Source of the DNA: Mantamonas sphyraenae
Lineage: Eukaryota; CRuMs; Mantamonadidae
Direction of reading: 5' to 3'
Length of the DNA: 64,000 bases
NCBI GenBank assembly: GCA_026936335.1
Contig: JAPMXV010000062.1
Coordinates: 186,001 to 250,000 of the forward strand
The translations under genes and the position numbers were made by a program. The first letter of the stretch is position 1. Each line of letters starts with the position of its first letter. Positions 1 through 11,070 of the stretch are shown here, piece after piece. A model generated the notes under the pieces. That model ran no database searches. It was not told where the DNA came from and saw nothing but the letters and a program-made list of their open reading frames with translations.

Positions 1-2
1 CC

Positions 3-771
3 CAGCGAGGCAAGAACAAGCGCAAGAAGGAGAAGAAGGAGGCGCCTGCATGGAAGGCTGGGGAGATCCCAACCACAGGCAAGGCCCAGTCCTTCAAGGA
101 GGACGACGTCGATCCCGTCTTTCTCCAACAACTGGTGGAGTGCGTTTCGTGCCTTTTGCCCCCCCTTTTGGCCCCGCCTTTTGTCCTTTCGGTTCCTTTG
201 CACACACGCACACCTGTGCCTGGCACACCCTACACCCTACCGTTGCATGCCATCGACATACAAGGCGCCCTCGTTGCTCCTTCCATTCGCCAATGGACGC
301 TCTTCCTGGGTACCCCCGCCCCCTGACCCTCTCTCGCTCGCACACCCCGCCGCCAACACAGAGTGTACCAGGGCATCGTCACGGGCTCAGAGAAGAAGGA
401 TGCTTACAACTTTCTGCTTCAGCAGCACGATGATGGCGTGGCTTATTATATGCGCAAGGTCGAGGAGTATGTGGGCGGCCTTGGTAAGTTGATGCCCTCT
501 TGCCGCTATCTTTGTGTTTTGGGGCGAGGGTTCATCCACAATCCAGCGTGTACCTGTGTTGTACAGGCTGCCCTGCTCACCATGCGCCACCACCCCCCAC
601 TGCTCACACAATGTGGATGTGCATGTGCGGCCCACTCATCCAACCTGCAGACACAAAGAAATCCGGGGGCCTGTTTGGCAAGAAGACAAGCAAGGGCGTT
701 GCGCCACTCGTCGTCGTAAGTGAATGGATAGAAGAAGAAGAAGAGAAAGGCATGGCGCAATGTTTGTGCTG

Positions 772-803
<32 letters not shown>

Positions 804-1691
804 CAACCTGCACCACAGCTTGACAAGTACGCACTTGGGTTTGGGTACGGGGATCGCGAGGTGCCACTGAACACCACCGTGGAAGACACATTCACAGCCA
901 CCAACCTTAGCAATCGCAAGGTGAAGTTGAACATCTCGATGCCACCGTCCACGTCCAAGTACACGCTGAAGGTGGAGCCGACGGCGGCGGTGTTGAAGAA
1001 GAAAGGCTCGGTCGACTTTCGGGTGTCCCTGACCTGTTCCACCACAGTCAACGTGCGGCAAGTGGTGGAAATCATTGCCGACGAGGTGTTTCCCATTGTG
1101 GCGTGTGTGAACCTGGTCAGTGAGCGCTCGCAATTTGGCGTGGAGGTGAACCAACTGGATCTGGTCAACGACTACGGCGTCATGGTGCCCAAGGTCCTTG
1201 TCACCATGAAGAATTATTTGTTCGAGCGTCAGGGCCACCTGTCCGAAGGCATTTTCCGCCTGGCTCCCGACGAGGAGGAGAACAGGCTCGTGAAGGAGCA
1301 GCTCAACAAGGGCGAGTTTACAGGCTGCACCGACATCAACTGCATTGCAAACCTCATCAAGGTGTGGTACCGCGAGATGCCCATGCACGTTCTCAACTCT
1401 CTGCCTCCAGAAGCCTTTGCCGACTGCTACGACACAGACACGTGTGTGCAGGCCTACCTTGCCCTGAAGGACCCGTACCAAGCACTCATGAGCTGGATCC
1501 TGGACCTCATGTGCGACATCCATCAACACGAAGGCACCAACAAGATGAGCCTCAAGGCACTCAGCATCGTGGTGTCCCCAAATCTGTTTGAACCGGCCAA
1601 TGACTCGCTGCAGAGCCTCACCCTCAGCCAGAAGATTGCCACCTTTGTCGAGACCATTCTCGAGTGGCGCAAGAACAGCAGGCAAGAGTGA
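3..1691 (+). CDS. RhoGAP protein with ASH/MSP-like domain, 5'-truncated
   Basis: 3' part of a GTPase-activating protein for Rho/Rac-type GTPases. Exons read 3-139, 362-483, 651-715 and 819-1691, with GT-AG introns and matching phases (2, 1, 0). The visible N-terminal part is Lys/Glu-rich. An Ig-like ASH/MSP-type beta domain follows (from VPLNTT to VEIIAD). The C-terminal RhoGAP domain has the arginine-finger motif GIFRLA and the helix motif LIKVWYREMP. The stretch VKEQLNKG before the second motif is reminiscent of plant-type RopGAPs. OCRL-family phosphatases also pair ASH with RhoGAP, but no phosphatase domain is in view because the gene begins outside the window. Role inferred: switching off a Rho GTPase at a membrane. 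It ends 125 bp before the convergent kinase gene. Confidence 0.8.
772..797. repeat. (CA)n microsatellite inside the third RhoGAP intron
   Basis: About 13 CA units lie just upstream of the 3' splice site at 818. Similar CA/TG tracts occur near 8066-8095, 18819-18831 and 44497-44517, mostly just upstream of start codons or in introns, so this is a genome-wide habit. Confidence 0.85.
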
Positions 1692-1816
1692 CGGAATGGT
1701 GTGGCGGTGGTGGAGATGGTGGAGAGAGAGGAGGTGGATGGACAGCAAGAGAGAGAAAGAGCTGGAAAAACAATGGACAGGAATTCATCAACCGGTTCCA
1801 GATCTCTCCAGATCGA

Positions 1817-4652
1817 TCAAAGGAGCAGCAGGTTGCCGTTGTCGTCGTCGTCACCACCACCACCGCCGCTGCCACCATTGGCGGATACAGAGGAGGCCGA
1901 GGAGGAGCCTGTGACTCCGTCTTCCTCTTCCAGGAGGACACTGAGGGTGCTGTAGCGGTTGGAGTGCTTGCCCTCCTGGCGGGCCTTTGCGGACTTTGTG
2001 GTGGGCAGGAGCAGGTTGTACCATGCCTCTACACCACGCTTGCCAATGAGCCGCTTGAACTTGACGACGGCCAGCATGACAAAGACGGCTTTGCGGAACT
2101 GGGAACGCAGCAGGTAGCTCTTGCGCATCATTTCGGTGAGCGTGGGCATGGCATCCACGGAATCGTCGCCTGCAATCCACGGATGGCGCAGGGCCTCGTC
2201 CACAGTGTAGCGTTCGGACGGGTTGACACGCAGGAGGCGAGTCATGAGGTCGCGTGCGCTGTTGCTGACGTGATCCGGGTAGGTGACGTTGCCCGCGGTG
2301 ATGAGCTCAAACAGCTCGCCGATGTTGTCCGAGTTGAATGGCGGATAGCCACAGATGAGTTGGAAAATGATGACGCCCATGGACCACATGTCGACGCTGG
2401 TGGAGTAGCCGTGTTGCTTGATGATCTCCGGCGCCAGGTACAGGGCGGTGCCACAGTTTGTGTACATCATCTCGTCCTCGCTGTCGACGTCGATGGAGCC
2501 GCTGAGGCCAAAGTCTGCGATTTTGGCCTTGGCAAGGGCGACGTTGGGCACGCTGAGGAGGATGTTGCCCGGCTTCAGGTCTCGGTGCACAATGGACTTG
2601 GAGTGCAGGTACTGAAGTCCGCGGAACACTTGGGCAACGAGGGAGGAGGCCACGGTTTCACTGTACCGATCGCCATTGACAATGAGGTCGGTGAGCTCGC
2701 CGCCGCGCATGTACTCCATCACAATATACAGGGTGTCTTGCTCTTCGCCGACGTCGATGACGTTGACGATGTGGTCGTGGTGCAGCTGCTTCCAGATGTC
2801 CACCTCGCTCTGGTTCATCACCTTGGATCCCTTGATGATCTTGACGGCAGCGATATCGGAGCCCTTGAAGCCGATGCGCACGACAGAAAAAGCGCCCGAC
2901 CCCAATTTCTCGCCCAGCTCCCATCCCTTGACCTTTTTCACACGTCCTCCAATGCTGTACCGTCGCTTGGTGTTGACTCGATGCACGGCAGGCAGGTGAA
3001 GCGAGTCTGCAGAGCTATCTGCGCTGCCGGCGGGCGTGAGTTCCACCACAGCCTGCGGGTCCTCCAACGCCGACCCTGTGTTGTTGTCGGGAAAGTTGAA
3101 GGCGGGCGAGGATCCACCGACGTCCGAGGCCGGCGAGGCCAGAGAGGCGTCGTCGACACTGTCACGGGAGGAGACCTTGTGAATGTGCAGCAGGCCCGAG
3201 GACGACTCGTCCTCGCCGTCGCTGTCGCTGTCGCTGTCTGCATACAAGGAAAGTCGCGACTTGTTGGACTTGCGTCCCTGTGCGCCTTCACTTGCGTTGG
3301 TGCCGTGCACGAGCCGGCTTAACCTGTGCTGCCTGTACTTTTCCAGCGCCTTCATGGTGCTGGAGCCACCGTCGCCGCTGCTCCCTGCGCTTGGCATGGC
3401 GTTTACACTGGCACTGTGAGGGTGCGAGCGGCACGTACATGGCGGTGCGTGTACACACACGGCGTGGTTGGATGTGTGAGCGTGTGAGCGTGTGTGCATG
3501 GCACCGGGAGCCGCCAGAGGGAAGGAAAAAGGGGGCGCTGGGTCAGAAAACGCCTCGGGATGGAAAGGGGACGTACCTGCGGTGAGGACGGGCAGAGGAG
3601 GAGGTGGTGGAGGACCCGGTGTCGTCGAGGATAGGTTTGAATACAGATACGGGAGAGTTGCTGCGGGTGGAGGACGGGGAGGTAGCTGCAGAGGTGGAGG
3701 CGGTGCGTAGCGGGGCAAGCTTCATGTTGCGGAACTGCCGACTGGTGTTATTTACAGGCGAGATTTCGGTCGATCCGCTGCGCTTCATGTTGTGAACTGT
3801 GGTGCTCATGTGTGGATCGGAGGTGCGCTTGACCGCGTTGATGGAGGAGGTGTGTGCACGTGAGCTGGGCGTGAACTGGGAGCTGCTTCGTGAGCGAGTG
3901 CGATTGCTGGCGATGGTGGTTTTCGATCGTTCCCGCGTTTGGAAACGGGGCGAAAGCACGCCGTTGAGGGTGTCTGACTCCTTGACGTGTTGGACCACGG
4001 TGCCATGGTCACTCTTGGCCACGGAGGAGGTGGTGGAGGAACTGCTGGCGCGCTTGTATGTGCGCACGGAGGCCTCCAAGTTGCCGTTGCGCAGGGAGCT
4101 GCGGACAATGGAACCGCTTCGTCCCGTTCCTACAGAGCCGTCCTCGTTGCTTTTTGCGTGTGCACTGCTGCTGCTGCCTGCGCTGATGACACTACTGTTG
4201 CTGCTGCTGCCTGCACTGCCTGTGCTTGCATTGCTGCCTGTGCTGCTTGTGCTATACAGCTGTTTGGTGCTGTTTCTTTCCGTCCCGCTGCTGGTGTTTT
4301 CCACTCGCCCAACCCTGCTGCTGCTGGAGTTCCGTGTGCTCGAACTGCTTGCCGTGCTTGCGGACGAGGCCACCGACGATGTGTTGGCACTCACCAGCGA
4401 CATGAGTTCGGAGCGAGGGATGCGTGCAGAGTTGCGCGACGTGGCTGTGGCTTTCATGTACGAGGGAACGTCGCTGCTTGTGCCCGAGGATGATTTGCCA
4501 TGCCCGCTGCTGCCGCCACTGCCGCCGCCGCCGCCGCCGCTCCGGCCCTGGCCCTGCACCGACCCCGAACGGGCCGACGACAGCGCCGTCCGTTGATTGC
4601 GAATGGAGGACGTCGATCCTGACGATCGCGTCTTTCCAATGGTGGTTCTCAT
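1817..4652 (-). CDS. Ser/Thr protein kinase (CaMK-like) with long Ser-rich N-terminus
   Basis: 890-aa protein from two exons, 3577-4652 and 1817-3413, joined by a phase-2 intron (GTACGT...CACAG). The first about 360 residues are low-complexity Ser/Thr/Arg and probably disordered. The kinase domain has the Gly loop GSGAFSVV, AVKII lysine, HRDLKPGN catalytic loop (Gly where CaMKs usually have Glu), DFGLSG and APE in CGTALYLAPEI, so it should be active. After the kinase comes a basic helix (SYLLRSQFRKAVFVMLAVVK) resembling a CaMK autoinhibitory/calmodulin-binding segment, then a Gly/Asp-rich tail. The start ATG at 4652 is chosen because the exon is open from there and IFT74 starts divergently at 4849. 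Substrate unknown. Confidence 0.85.
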
Positions 4653-4848
4653 GCCGAGGGTGGCAACTGAGCGAGTTTGTTTGGCCGCCCCCGAGAGGTG
4701 GGAGATGGGGGGGAGTGGAAGGGGCGAGAGAGGAGAAGGGAATGAGAAACGGGGAATGGTGAGGAGGGAGAGGCGAGAGGAGAGTGAGAGTGAGAGTGAG
4801 AGAGAGGTGGCGAACTCTGTGCCAAAACAACACCAGCTACCAAACAGG

Positions 4849-6958
4849 ATGAGCCGTCCAGGAAGCCGAATGGGCATGGGTGGTATGAACATGGGCATGG
4901 GCATGGGCATGGGCAGCACAGCACGGCGTCCGGGCTCGCGAGGGGGCATGATGACGTCGCAGGGACGCCTGGGAACGGCGCAGCGCTTGGGCACCGCACA
5001 GCCAGGCATCGTGGTCAACCAAAGCAGTGAGTTGGCATAAGCAAACAGAGCAAGCAGGAGGGATGAGAAGGGAGGGACACAGGCACATGCAAATGCCATG
5101 CGTGCCTGGCAAGCGGCGGGGATTGCCGACGAAGCGGGGCAAAGGCGCGCGCCAAAACGGCTTTCGTTGGCAGCGAACGCCTGGGAGGGTGTGGAGGCGC
5201 AGCGGCGATGCGTGTACATACATGACCGGGTGATGAGGGAGGGCGGATGCACAGAGACGACGATGGGTGGTAGGAACGGGCGTGAAACTGACATCGGAAG
5301 GGCATGCGGGGGCGTTTGTGTGGCTGCGTTTTTTCGAAGCGGTGGGGATTGGCAGCGAGATCGGGCGCGGAAACTCTGAAATCAAGAAGCACGGGATGGT
5401 GAGTGCACGTGCACCGCCGACAGCTACACAGCGTACACTGCTGGACAACAACTACTACCTGCACGAGCTGAACAACCGGATCAAGCTGCTGCAGGACGAG
5501 ATTGGAACGATGAACAAGGAAACGGCCGAGCTGGACACAAACATCAACGCCTACAGCGCGTTGCAGCGCAAGTACGAACAGCTCAACGGGGAGGTGAAGG
5601 ACATGCAGGGCCAACTGGCAGACTACAACCTGATGGTGGACAAGATGCGCATGGAGGCGGACCCGGAAGAGGTGGAGCTGGAGTACAAGCATCTGGCCAG
5701 GCAGAACGAGGCGGAGAACAGCAAGGTGGACGCGGTGTTTACGGAACGCACGTCGCTGGAGGATGAGTTGAAGCAGGTGCAGGCGAGCATCGAACAGATC
5801 CACGCAGAGGAGCAAGAGAGCGTGAGCGGACTGCCGGAAGAACGGCGTTCGCAGTATGCAGCCATGAGCCAGGACAACAACGTGTACATTGCTCAGATCA
5901 GCGAGAAGGAAACGGAACTGAGCGAGTGGAACGAAAAGGGCCGGCTGGCAGAGGAGGCACTGAGCAAGGAGCCGCTGAAGCAGCAGGCGTCGTTCCTGCT
6001 GGAACAGAAGCGGCAGCTGATGAAGAAGCGCAACGAAATGGAGGCGGAAGACTCGAAGCAGAGGCAACTGAGTGTGCCGGAGGAGAAGGAGCAGCTGCGC
6101 AAGGAGGCGCAGGAGGGGGCTGCCGAAATCCAGTTTCTGGACCGGCAGTCGCGCGAGCTGCAAAGCCAGATCAAGATGTACAAGGAGCAGATGGCACAGT
6201 TGGACGACGAGTTGTCGGACTACACGGAGGAGCGCGTGCGCAACTGGAAGGAGATGCAGGCGCACGATCGGGGCCTTCAGGCAAAGATCGACTCGTTTGA
6301 AGAGCAACAGGCAGCGGGACGCAAGGCGCTGGCGGACGCCCAGGAGGTGATTGTGTCTCTGTTGCAGTCGATCAGCAAGGGACTGAAACACGAGAGCAGC
6401 ATGCCGAGCAGTGAGGGGTACGAAAAGGCGCGCACGCAACTGGACCTGAAGTCGCGCACAAAGATGGAGTCGGAGGCGACGAGCGAAATGGTGATGGAGG
6501 AACTGTCGCAGCGCAAGGCCGAATTGGAAAAGATCAACTCGCTGGACGAGCGCATCACGGCGGAGATGGCACATCTGAAGAGCCAAACGCAGGAGCACAA
6601 GCGAGAGCTGGAGGCCATGCACGACCTGGACGCACTCAAGGAGGAGTTTGAGCAGAAGCGCATGCGGCTGGTGGCACGGCGGGAAAAGATTGAGGAGCGA
6701 CGCAGTGCGCTGCGTCAGCGTGTGCAGCTGGCGCACCACGAGAACAAGAAGCGGTTTGAGAAGCTGCAGGCAGACGACACAGCCTCGGTGCTGGACAAGC
6801 TGGAGCACAGCATCCGACACAAAGAACAGCTGAACTTTGCCACACGGGAAATGGTGGATGCCAAGCTGCGCGAGAGCGACTATGCCAGCATCAGCGTCGA
6901 CGTGCGCAGGCAGGTGGATGAGCTCAACGGCATGTTGATTCGTGGCCTTGGCTTTTAA
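4849..6958 (+). CDS. IFT74: Intraflagellar transport protein 74
   Basis: Core IFT-B subunit; with IFT81 it binds tubulin for flagellum assembly. Exon 1 is 4849-5026, a Gly/Met/Arg-rich basic N-terminus that fits the tubulin-binding tail of the family. The second exon begins near 5340 and runs to 6958; together they give about 598 aa, almost exactly the usual IFT74 length. The segment TLLDNNYYLHELNNRI followed by MQGQLADYNLMVDKM corresponds to the most conserved block of the family. The rest is continuous coiled coil. The acceptor at 5339 follows a T-rich tract and keeps phase 1; another AG at 5300 is also in phase, so that boundary is uncertain. It ends 49 bp from the convergent EF-hand gene. 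Confidence 0.92.
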
Positions 6959-7007
6959 TGGAGTGGAATGGAGAGTGGCGCGGTTGAATACACAGGTCCA
7001 TGCCACT

Positions 7008-7988
7008 TTATGATGAGGAGGAGGATGATGATGATGAGGAGGAGGAGGTGGTGGATTCCAAGAGCGAATCGGCAAAGCCCAGCGCTATGAGATCTTTCCA
7101 GGTGTCCTCGGGTCGGGAGAGGGTCTGCATGCTGTACATGTCGAGGAATCCGGTGAGGGTGAGGCTGCCGTCTTCGGTGCACTCGAAGAAACTGCGGATC
7201 TCCTCGAGCTCTTCGGTGGAGAAGGATTCGCCTCCGTTGCAGGCCTTGGAGAAGGCAAGGAGCTCGTCGGTGCTAAGGACGTCGTCTCCGTCGCTGTCAA
7301 ATCTGAGGGAGGCCAATGGAGGGCGGGTGAGTGGGTTGTGTGAGGGACGGGGAAGGAAAGAAATGGTGCACAACGTACTTGTGAAAGATCAGAGTGAGGA
7401 CCGACGTGGCAGCCTCACTCATGTCGCTGTCACCCAGAAGAAAGTCTTCGACGTGGTTTGTGTACTCGTAGCGGTCCTGCTGCTGTGATTTGCTGAAGGA
7501 GGAGGAGGAGGAAGAGGAGGAAGAGGACGAGGACGAGGATTGGGTGGGAAAGGCCAGCAATTCCTCGGCAAAGCCCAGGGCAACAAGGTCGTTCCAGGTG
7601 TCCTCTGGCCGAGACATGGTCTGCATGCTGTACATGTCGAGGAAACCAGCAAGGGTGAGGGCACCGTCTTTGTTGCACTCGAAAAAGTTGCGGATCTCTT
7701 CAAGTTCTTCGTCGGAGAAGGACTCGCCGCCGTTGCAGGCCTTGGAGTAGGCAAGCAGTTCATGGATGCTAAGGGCACCGTCGCCATCCGAGTCAAATCT
7801 GGTGGTGGGTGAGTGAGTGAGTGAACAAGGGGAGGCGAGAGAGAGAGAGAGAGAGAAAGAGCAAGGCATGTGAGAACACACACGCACTTGTGAAAGACAA
7901 GGGTGAGGACAGAAGTGGCAGCGGCACTCATGTCGGTGTCGCCCATGAGAAGGTCCTCGACTGTGCTGGAGTAGGTGAGTTCGGACAT
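7008..7988 (-). CDS. Tandemly duplicated EF-hand protein
   Basis: 271-aa protein from three exons: 7888-7988, 7379-7798 and 7008-7302. Two near-identical halves each hold a short helix (VEDLLMGD / VEDFLLGD), a canonical calcium loop beginning FDSDGD, and a second degenerate EF-hand-like segment (FFECNKDGALTLAGFL / FFECTEDGSLTLTGFL). A poly-Ser linker joins them and a poly-Ser tail follows. Both introns fall at the same place, between the FHK motif and the FDSDGD loop, and both are phase 2, so the gene arose by duplication of an exon pair. The protein resembles the paired EF-hands of Miro-type GTPases, but no GTPase domain is present. Role: probable calcium sensor, partner unknown. Confidence 0.85.
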
Positions 7989-8103
7989 TGTGTTTGATGT
8001 GGGAGAACGGAACTGCAACACACGCGTTGGTTCAACCAAGGCGAGTTGGATCTGCATTTTGCAAACACACACAGACACACACACACACACACACGTGGAC
8101 ACA

Positions 8104-9878
8104 ATGATGCATCGCAACACGCCGATTCGCAGCAACGTGAGCGCGCTGAACCAGTCGTTGCGGATTGTAGAGTACGAGTCGGACAGCGAGTACTCGGAAG
8201 ATGGATCATCGAGTGACGATGGACAGTATGAGACGCAACAAGCACGTCAGTGGATTGTGTTGCCGCACGACCGGCCGGTGCAGGGATTCCAGTCGGAGTT
8301 TAACGCGCCGGTGGGCGCGGTGCGCGCGGTTGCTCATCGACACAGCGTGGGAGGACAGCGTGGCGGACGCGTGGCCTTTGCCGAATCCGACCCCAGCGAA
8401 GAGACAGAGTTGGAGGAGGATGTGGACATGTTTCTGGACGACCAGCAGTTTAGCGCAAAGGTAGGCGGGAAGCGACGAGAATTTCTGGGCGCGCGCGCAT
8501 CGCAAACGGTCGTCGAGCGCGGGAAGAGTGTGCCCGGGAGTGGGGGGAGGGGGTTTGGCAAACACAAAAGGGGGGGAAGTTGACACACATGGACAACACC
8601 ACCTGTGATGGGGTGATGGGTGGGTACGCACAGCGCATGGCACAGGAGATTGCTCAGCACGTGGCGGAAGAACAAGAAGAAAAGCAGGAACAGCTGGCGG
8701 CGTTCCGTCGCACGCTGATGCAACGTCTGCGCGCACACGAGGAAGCGAGTGCAGAGCAGGAAGCACTGCGTGAGGAGCAGTTGCACAACGCCATCCACAC
8801 ACACATCAACTTGTCAAACCGCTCGCGGAACGGAGACGCCGGCGAGCTCCGACACGCAGCGGTAGGGCAACGCATGGACACCATGCGTGCATCGACGTCG
8901 ATGGCACGCCAGGCATTGGTGGCACGCAGCACGGCGGCACAACAGGCGCAGGAGGAGGAGGAGCGGGCACGCGCTGCGGCGTCGGGTTCGGTGGGGCGCA
9001 AACACGGTCCTGCGCAGGCGTGGACGGCCGAGGGACGCGTGGTGGACGTGCGTGGTGGCCAACAGGCCGAGTATCCGCACATTGTGACGCAGGATGAGGA
9101 TGACTCGTTTGTGGTGGACGATTATGGGAACGCGGCCGGGGTGCGAGCCTCTGCAGCCGCTGTGGAGGCAGGTCTGAACGACAGCCGTGACCAGATTGTG
9201 GTGAAGCACACCGAGAGGGGCGTGGTGAACCCGCGTGCCCCCATGCAGGTGCTGTACCATCCCAAGAAAGGCAAAGGCAACCACGGCGGAGTAGACGGAG
9301 GCAGCAGCTCGCGCTCGTCGAACAAGGGCAACAGTGGTGCTGGTGGCGACAAGAAGGACTTTGAATGGACGGCGGGCGATGAGAAGCGCATGTACGACCA
9401 GGTGCGTCGCAACGAAATGATCCTGGAGCGAAAGCGAGTGCAGCAGCGCAACGAACGTGCCAAGCGCGCAGAACGTGCAGCGAAGCGCAAGGCGGTACGC
9501 GAGAGGCGCAAGCGACAGAAGGAGGCGGAGCGAGAGCGACAGCGTGCAGAGGAGGAGGAACGACAGAGGCAGGAGGCCAGCGAGGAGAAGGATGTGCAGA
9601 AGGAAACGCGCACACGCACCATCCAGGCAGAGAAGAAGAAGGTGCGCAAGCAGAGGGAGCACCAACGGTATGTGGAGGCCCTGCAGAAGAACCTGATGGA
9701 CAAGATCGATGCAGCGGTGAAGAGTTCGGGCCAGGAATTGCCGCAGCTGTGTGACTGTGGCATCCCGTTGCTGCAGAACCACGCACAGAGCTGTGCCAAC
9801 AACTGCATCTACTACGGGAACCCCGACGGGTATCTCAAGGCGCTTGTGGATTTGCTTGTGTGCATGGGGATCGAGTAA
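8104..9878 (+). CDS. CCDC15: CCDC15-like centriole coiled-coil protein
   Basis: 533-aa protein from exons 8104-8460 and 8634-9878 (phase-0 intron). The N-terminus is acidic and Ser-rich; the middle is a highly charged coiled coil with Arg/Glu-rich repeats. The C-terminus carries a Cys-rich signature (LCDCGIP, then CANNCIYYGNP) that I recognise from the end of CCDC15, a protein of the centriole inner scaffold. In the family the four cysteines could bind a metal; that is inference. The start is the first of two adjacent ATGs, just after a CA tract. Assignment rests on the C-terminal block. Confidence 0.7.
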
Positions 9879-9944
9879 TGAGGAAGGAGACACAGACACA
9901 TGATCGGTGAATTGTCCCGCCCCCCCCTACCGGATTAAATCTCA

Positions 9945-10718
9945 TCAACTCTCTTGGGTGATGTGCGTGGCTGAGGACCCTCCACCCAACATGGCCACAA
10001 TGGTCGGGTGGTTGTGCTGTGAAGCCAGGGTCAGGGCCGTGTCACCGTCTGCGTTGGCAAGCTCGGTGTCGGCTCCCTTTTCCAGCAGCAGTTTGACCTT
10101 GGCTTCGTTTCCCTGCTTGCACGCATGCATCAGTGCCGTCCATCCGTCCTTGTCTGCTGTGTTGACCTCTGCCCCGTTGTTCAGAAGTAGTTCCACGCTG
10201 TCCTCGTGTCCATGCTCACTTGCTGCCATCAATGCTGTCTTGCCGTTGTCATCCACAAGGTTTGCAGATGCCCCCCTGTCCAAAAGCATGTCCACAGTGT
10301 CGCAATGGCCGTTCTTGGCAGCCAAGAAAAGAGACCACGTGCCATCCGCTCCCTTTGCGTCCATCGACGCTTGCTTGTCCACCAACATCTCGGCAACCAG
10401 GCATTCGCCCTGTTCGCTAGCAATCATCATTGCCGTCCATCCGCGTGTGTCTCTAGCATCTACATCTGCCCCCTTTTCCAGAAGTACCTTGACGTTGGCT
10501 TCGTTTCCCTGCTTGCACGCATGCATCAGTGCCGTCCATCCGTCCTTGTCTGCTGTGTTGACCTCTGCCCCGTTGTTGAGAACTTGTTCGACACTGTGCT
10601 CGTGTCCATGCTCGCTACCCAAGGATTCGTCTTCAGGACGTTCCACCAATTGCACCGACTGCCTGGAGTTTTCTTGGACAGCATCGATCAACTCTCCAGG
10701 CCCATGTGGTGTGGTCAT
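9945..10718 (-). CDS. Small ankyrin-repeat protein
   Basis: 257-aa single-exon protein of about seven ankyrin repeats of 33 residues, with typical motifs such as DGWTALMHACKQGN and GKTALMAASEHG. A block of about 80 bp (from near 10101) recurs almost unchanged 396 bp away (near 10497). That is exactly four 33-residue repeats, so the array has recently expanded internally. No other domain is present. The start ATG at 10718 gives MTTPHGPGEL and lies 62 bp from the edge of the inverted-repeat arm at 10781. Function cannot be inferred beyond protein-protein binding. Confidence 0.8.
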   Translation of the reverse strand: MTTPHGPGELIDAVQENSRQSVQLVERPEDESLGSEHGHEHSVEQVLNNGAEVNTADKDGWTALMHACKQGNEANVKVLLEKGADVDARDTRGWTAMMIASEQGECLVAEMLVDKQASMDAKGADGTWSLFLAAKNGHCDTVDMLLDRGASANLVDDNGKTALMAASEHGHEDSVELLLNNGAEVNTADKDGWTALMHACKQGNEAKVKLLLEKGADTELANADGDTALTLASQHNHPTIVAMLGGGSSATHITQES

Positions 10719-10854
10719 CGTGATTTGTGATGGGGCGCAGTCCGCATGGTGGGTGAGGGAAGGAAACAGCGATGACGCTCGGTCGCAAAGCCGTATCCAC
10801 ACATGCAACCTCACACGGTGTATACGCTTTGCTGGCCAATTATTCTCGATCGCA

Positions 10855-10926
10855 GGCGGATTAGTGTAGTGGTTAGCACGGAAGATTCTGATTCTTTCAA
10901 CCCGGGTTCGAATCCCGGATCTGCCT
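10855..10926 (+). tRNA. tRNA-Gln (CTG)
   Basis: Full cloverleaf: 7-bp acceptor GGCGGAT/ATCTGCC with one G-U, D arm GTGTAGTGGTTAGCAC, anticodon stem GAAGA/TCTTT around loop TTCTGAT (anticodon CTG), and T arm CCGGG-TTCGAAT-CCCGG. Internal A and B boxes are intact and T-runs follow from 10937 as a Pol III stop. No intron and no encoded CCA. It reads CAG codons. Confidence 0.97.
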
Positions 10927-11070
10927 CTTCTGCTTTCTTTTTCTTTTTGTCGTTCCAGGTCCCCACATCCACAGCCATTCCTGTCCCCTCCCTCCTCCTC
11001 ACACAACCTGCCCCTCATCATTCCACATCATCATCTATTCCAACCATGTCAACTATGTACACACACACAC

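Noticed and set aside
1664-3322. Long plus-strand open frame (552 codons) opposite the kinase gene
   Set aside because: Shadow of the kinase reading frame; Val/His/Asp-rich with no motif, while the other strand has an intact kinase.
5015-7075. Long minus-strand open frame opposite IFT74, Leu/His-rich
   Set aside because: Antisense reading of a Glu/Gln/Lys-rich coiled coil always looks Leu-rich; IFT74 is well supported.
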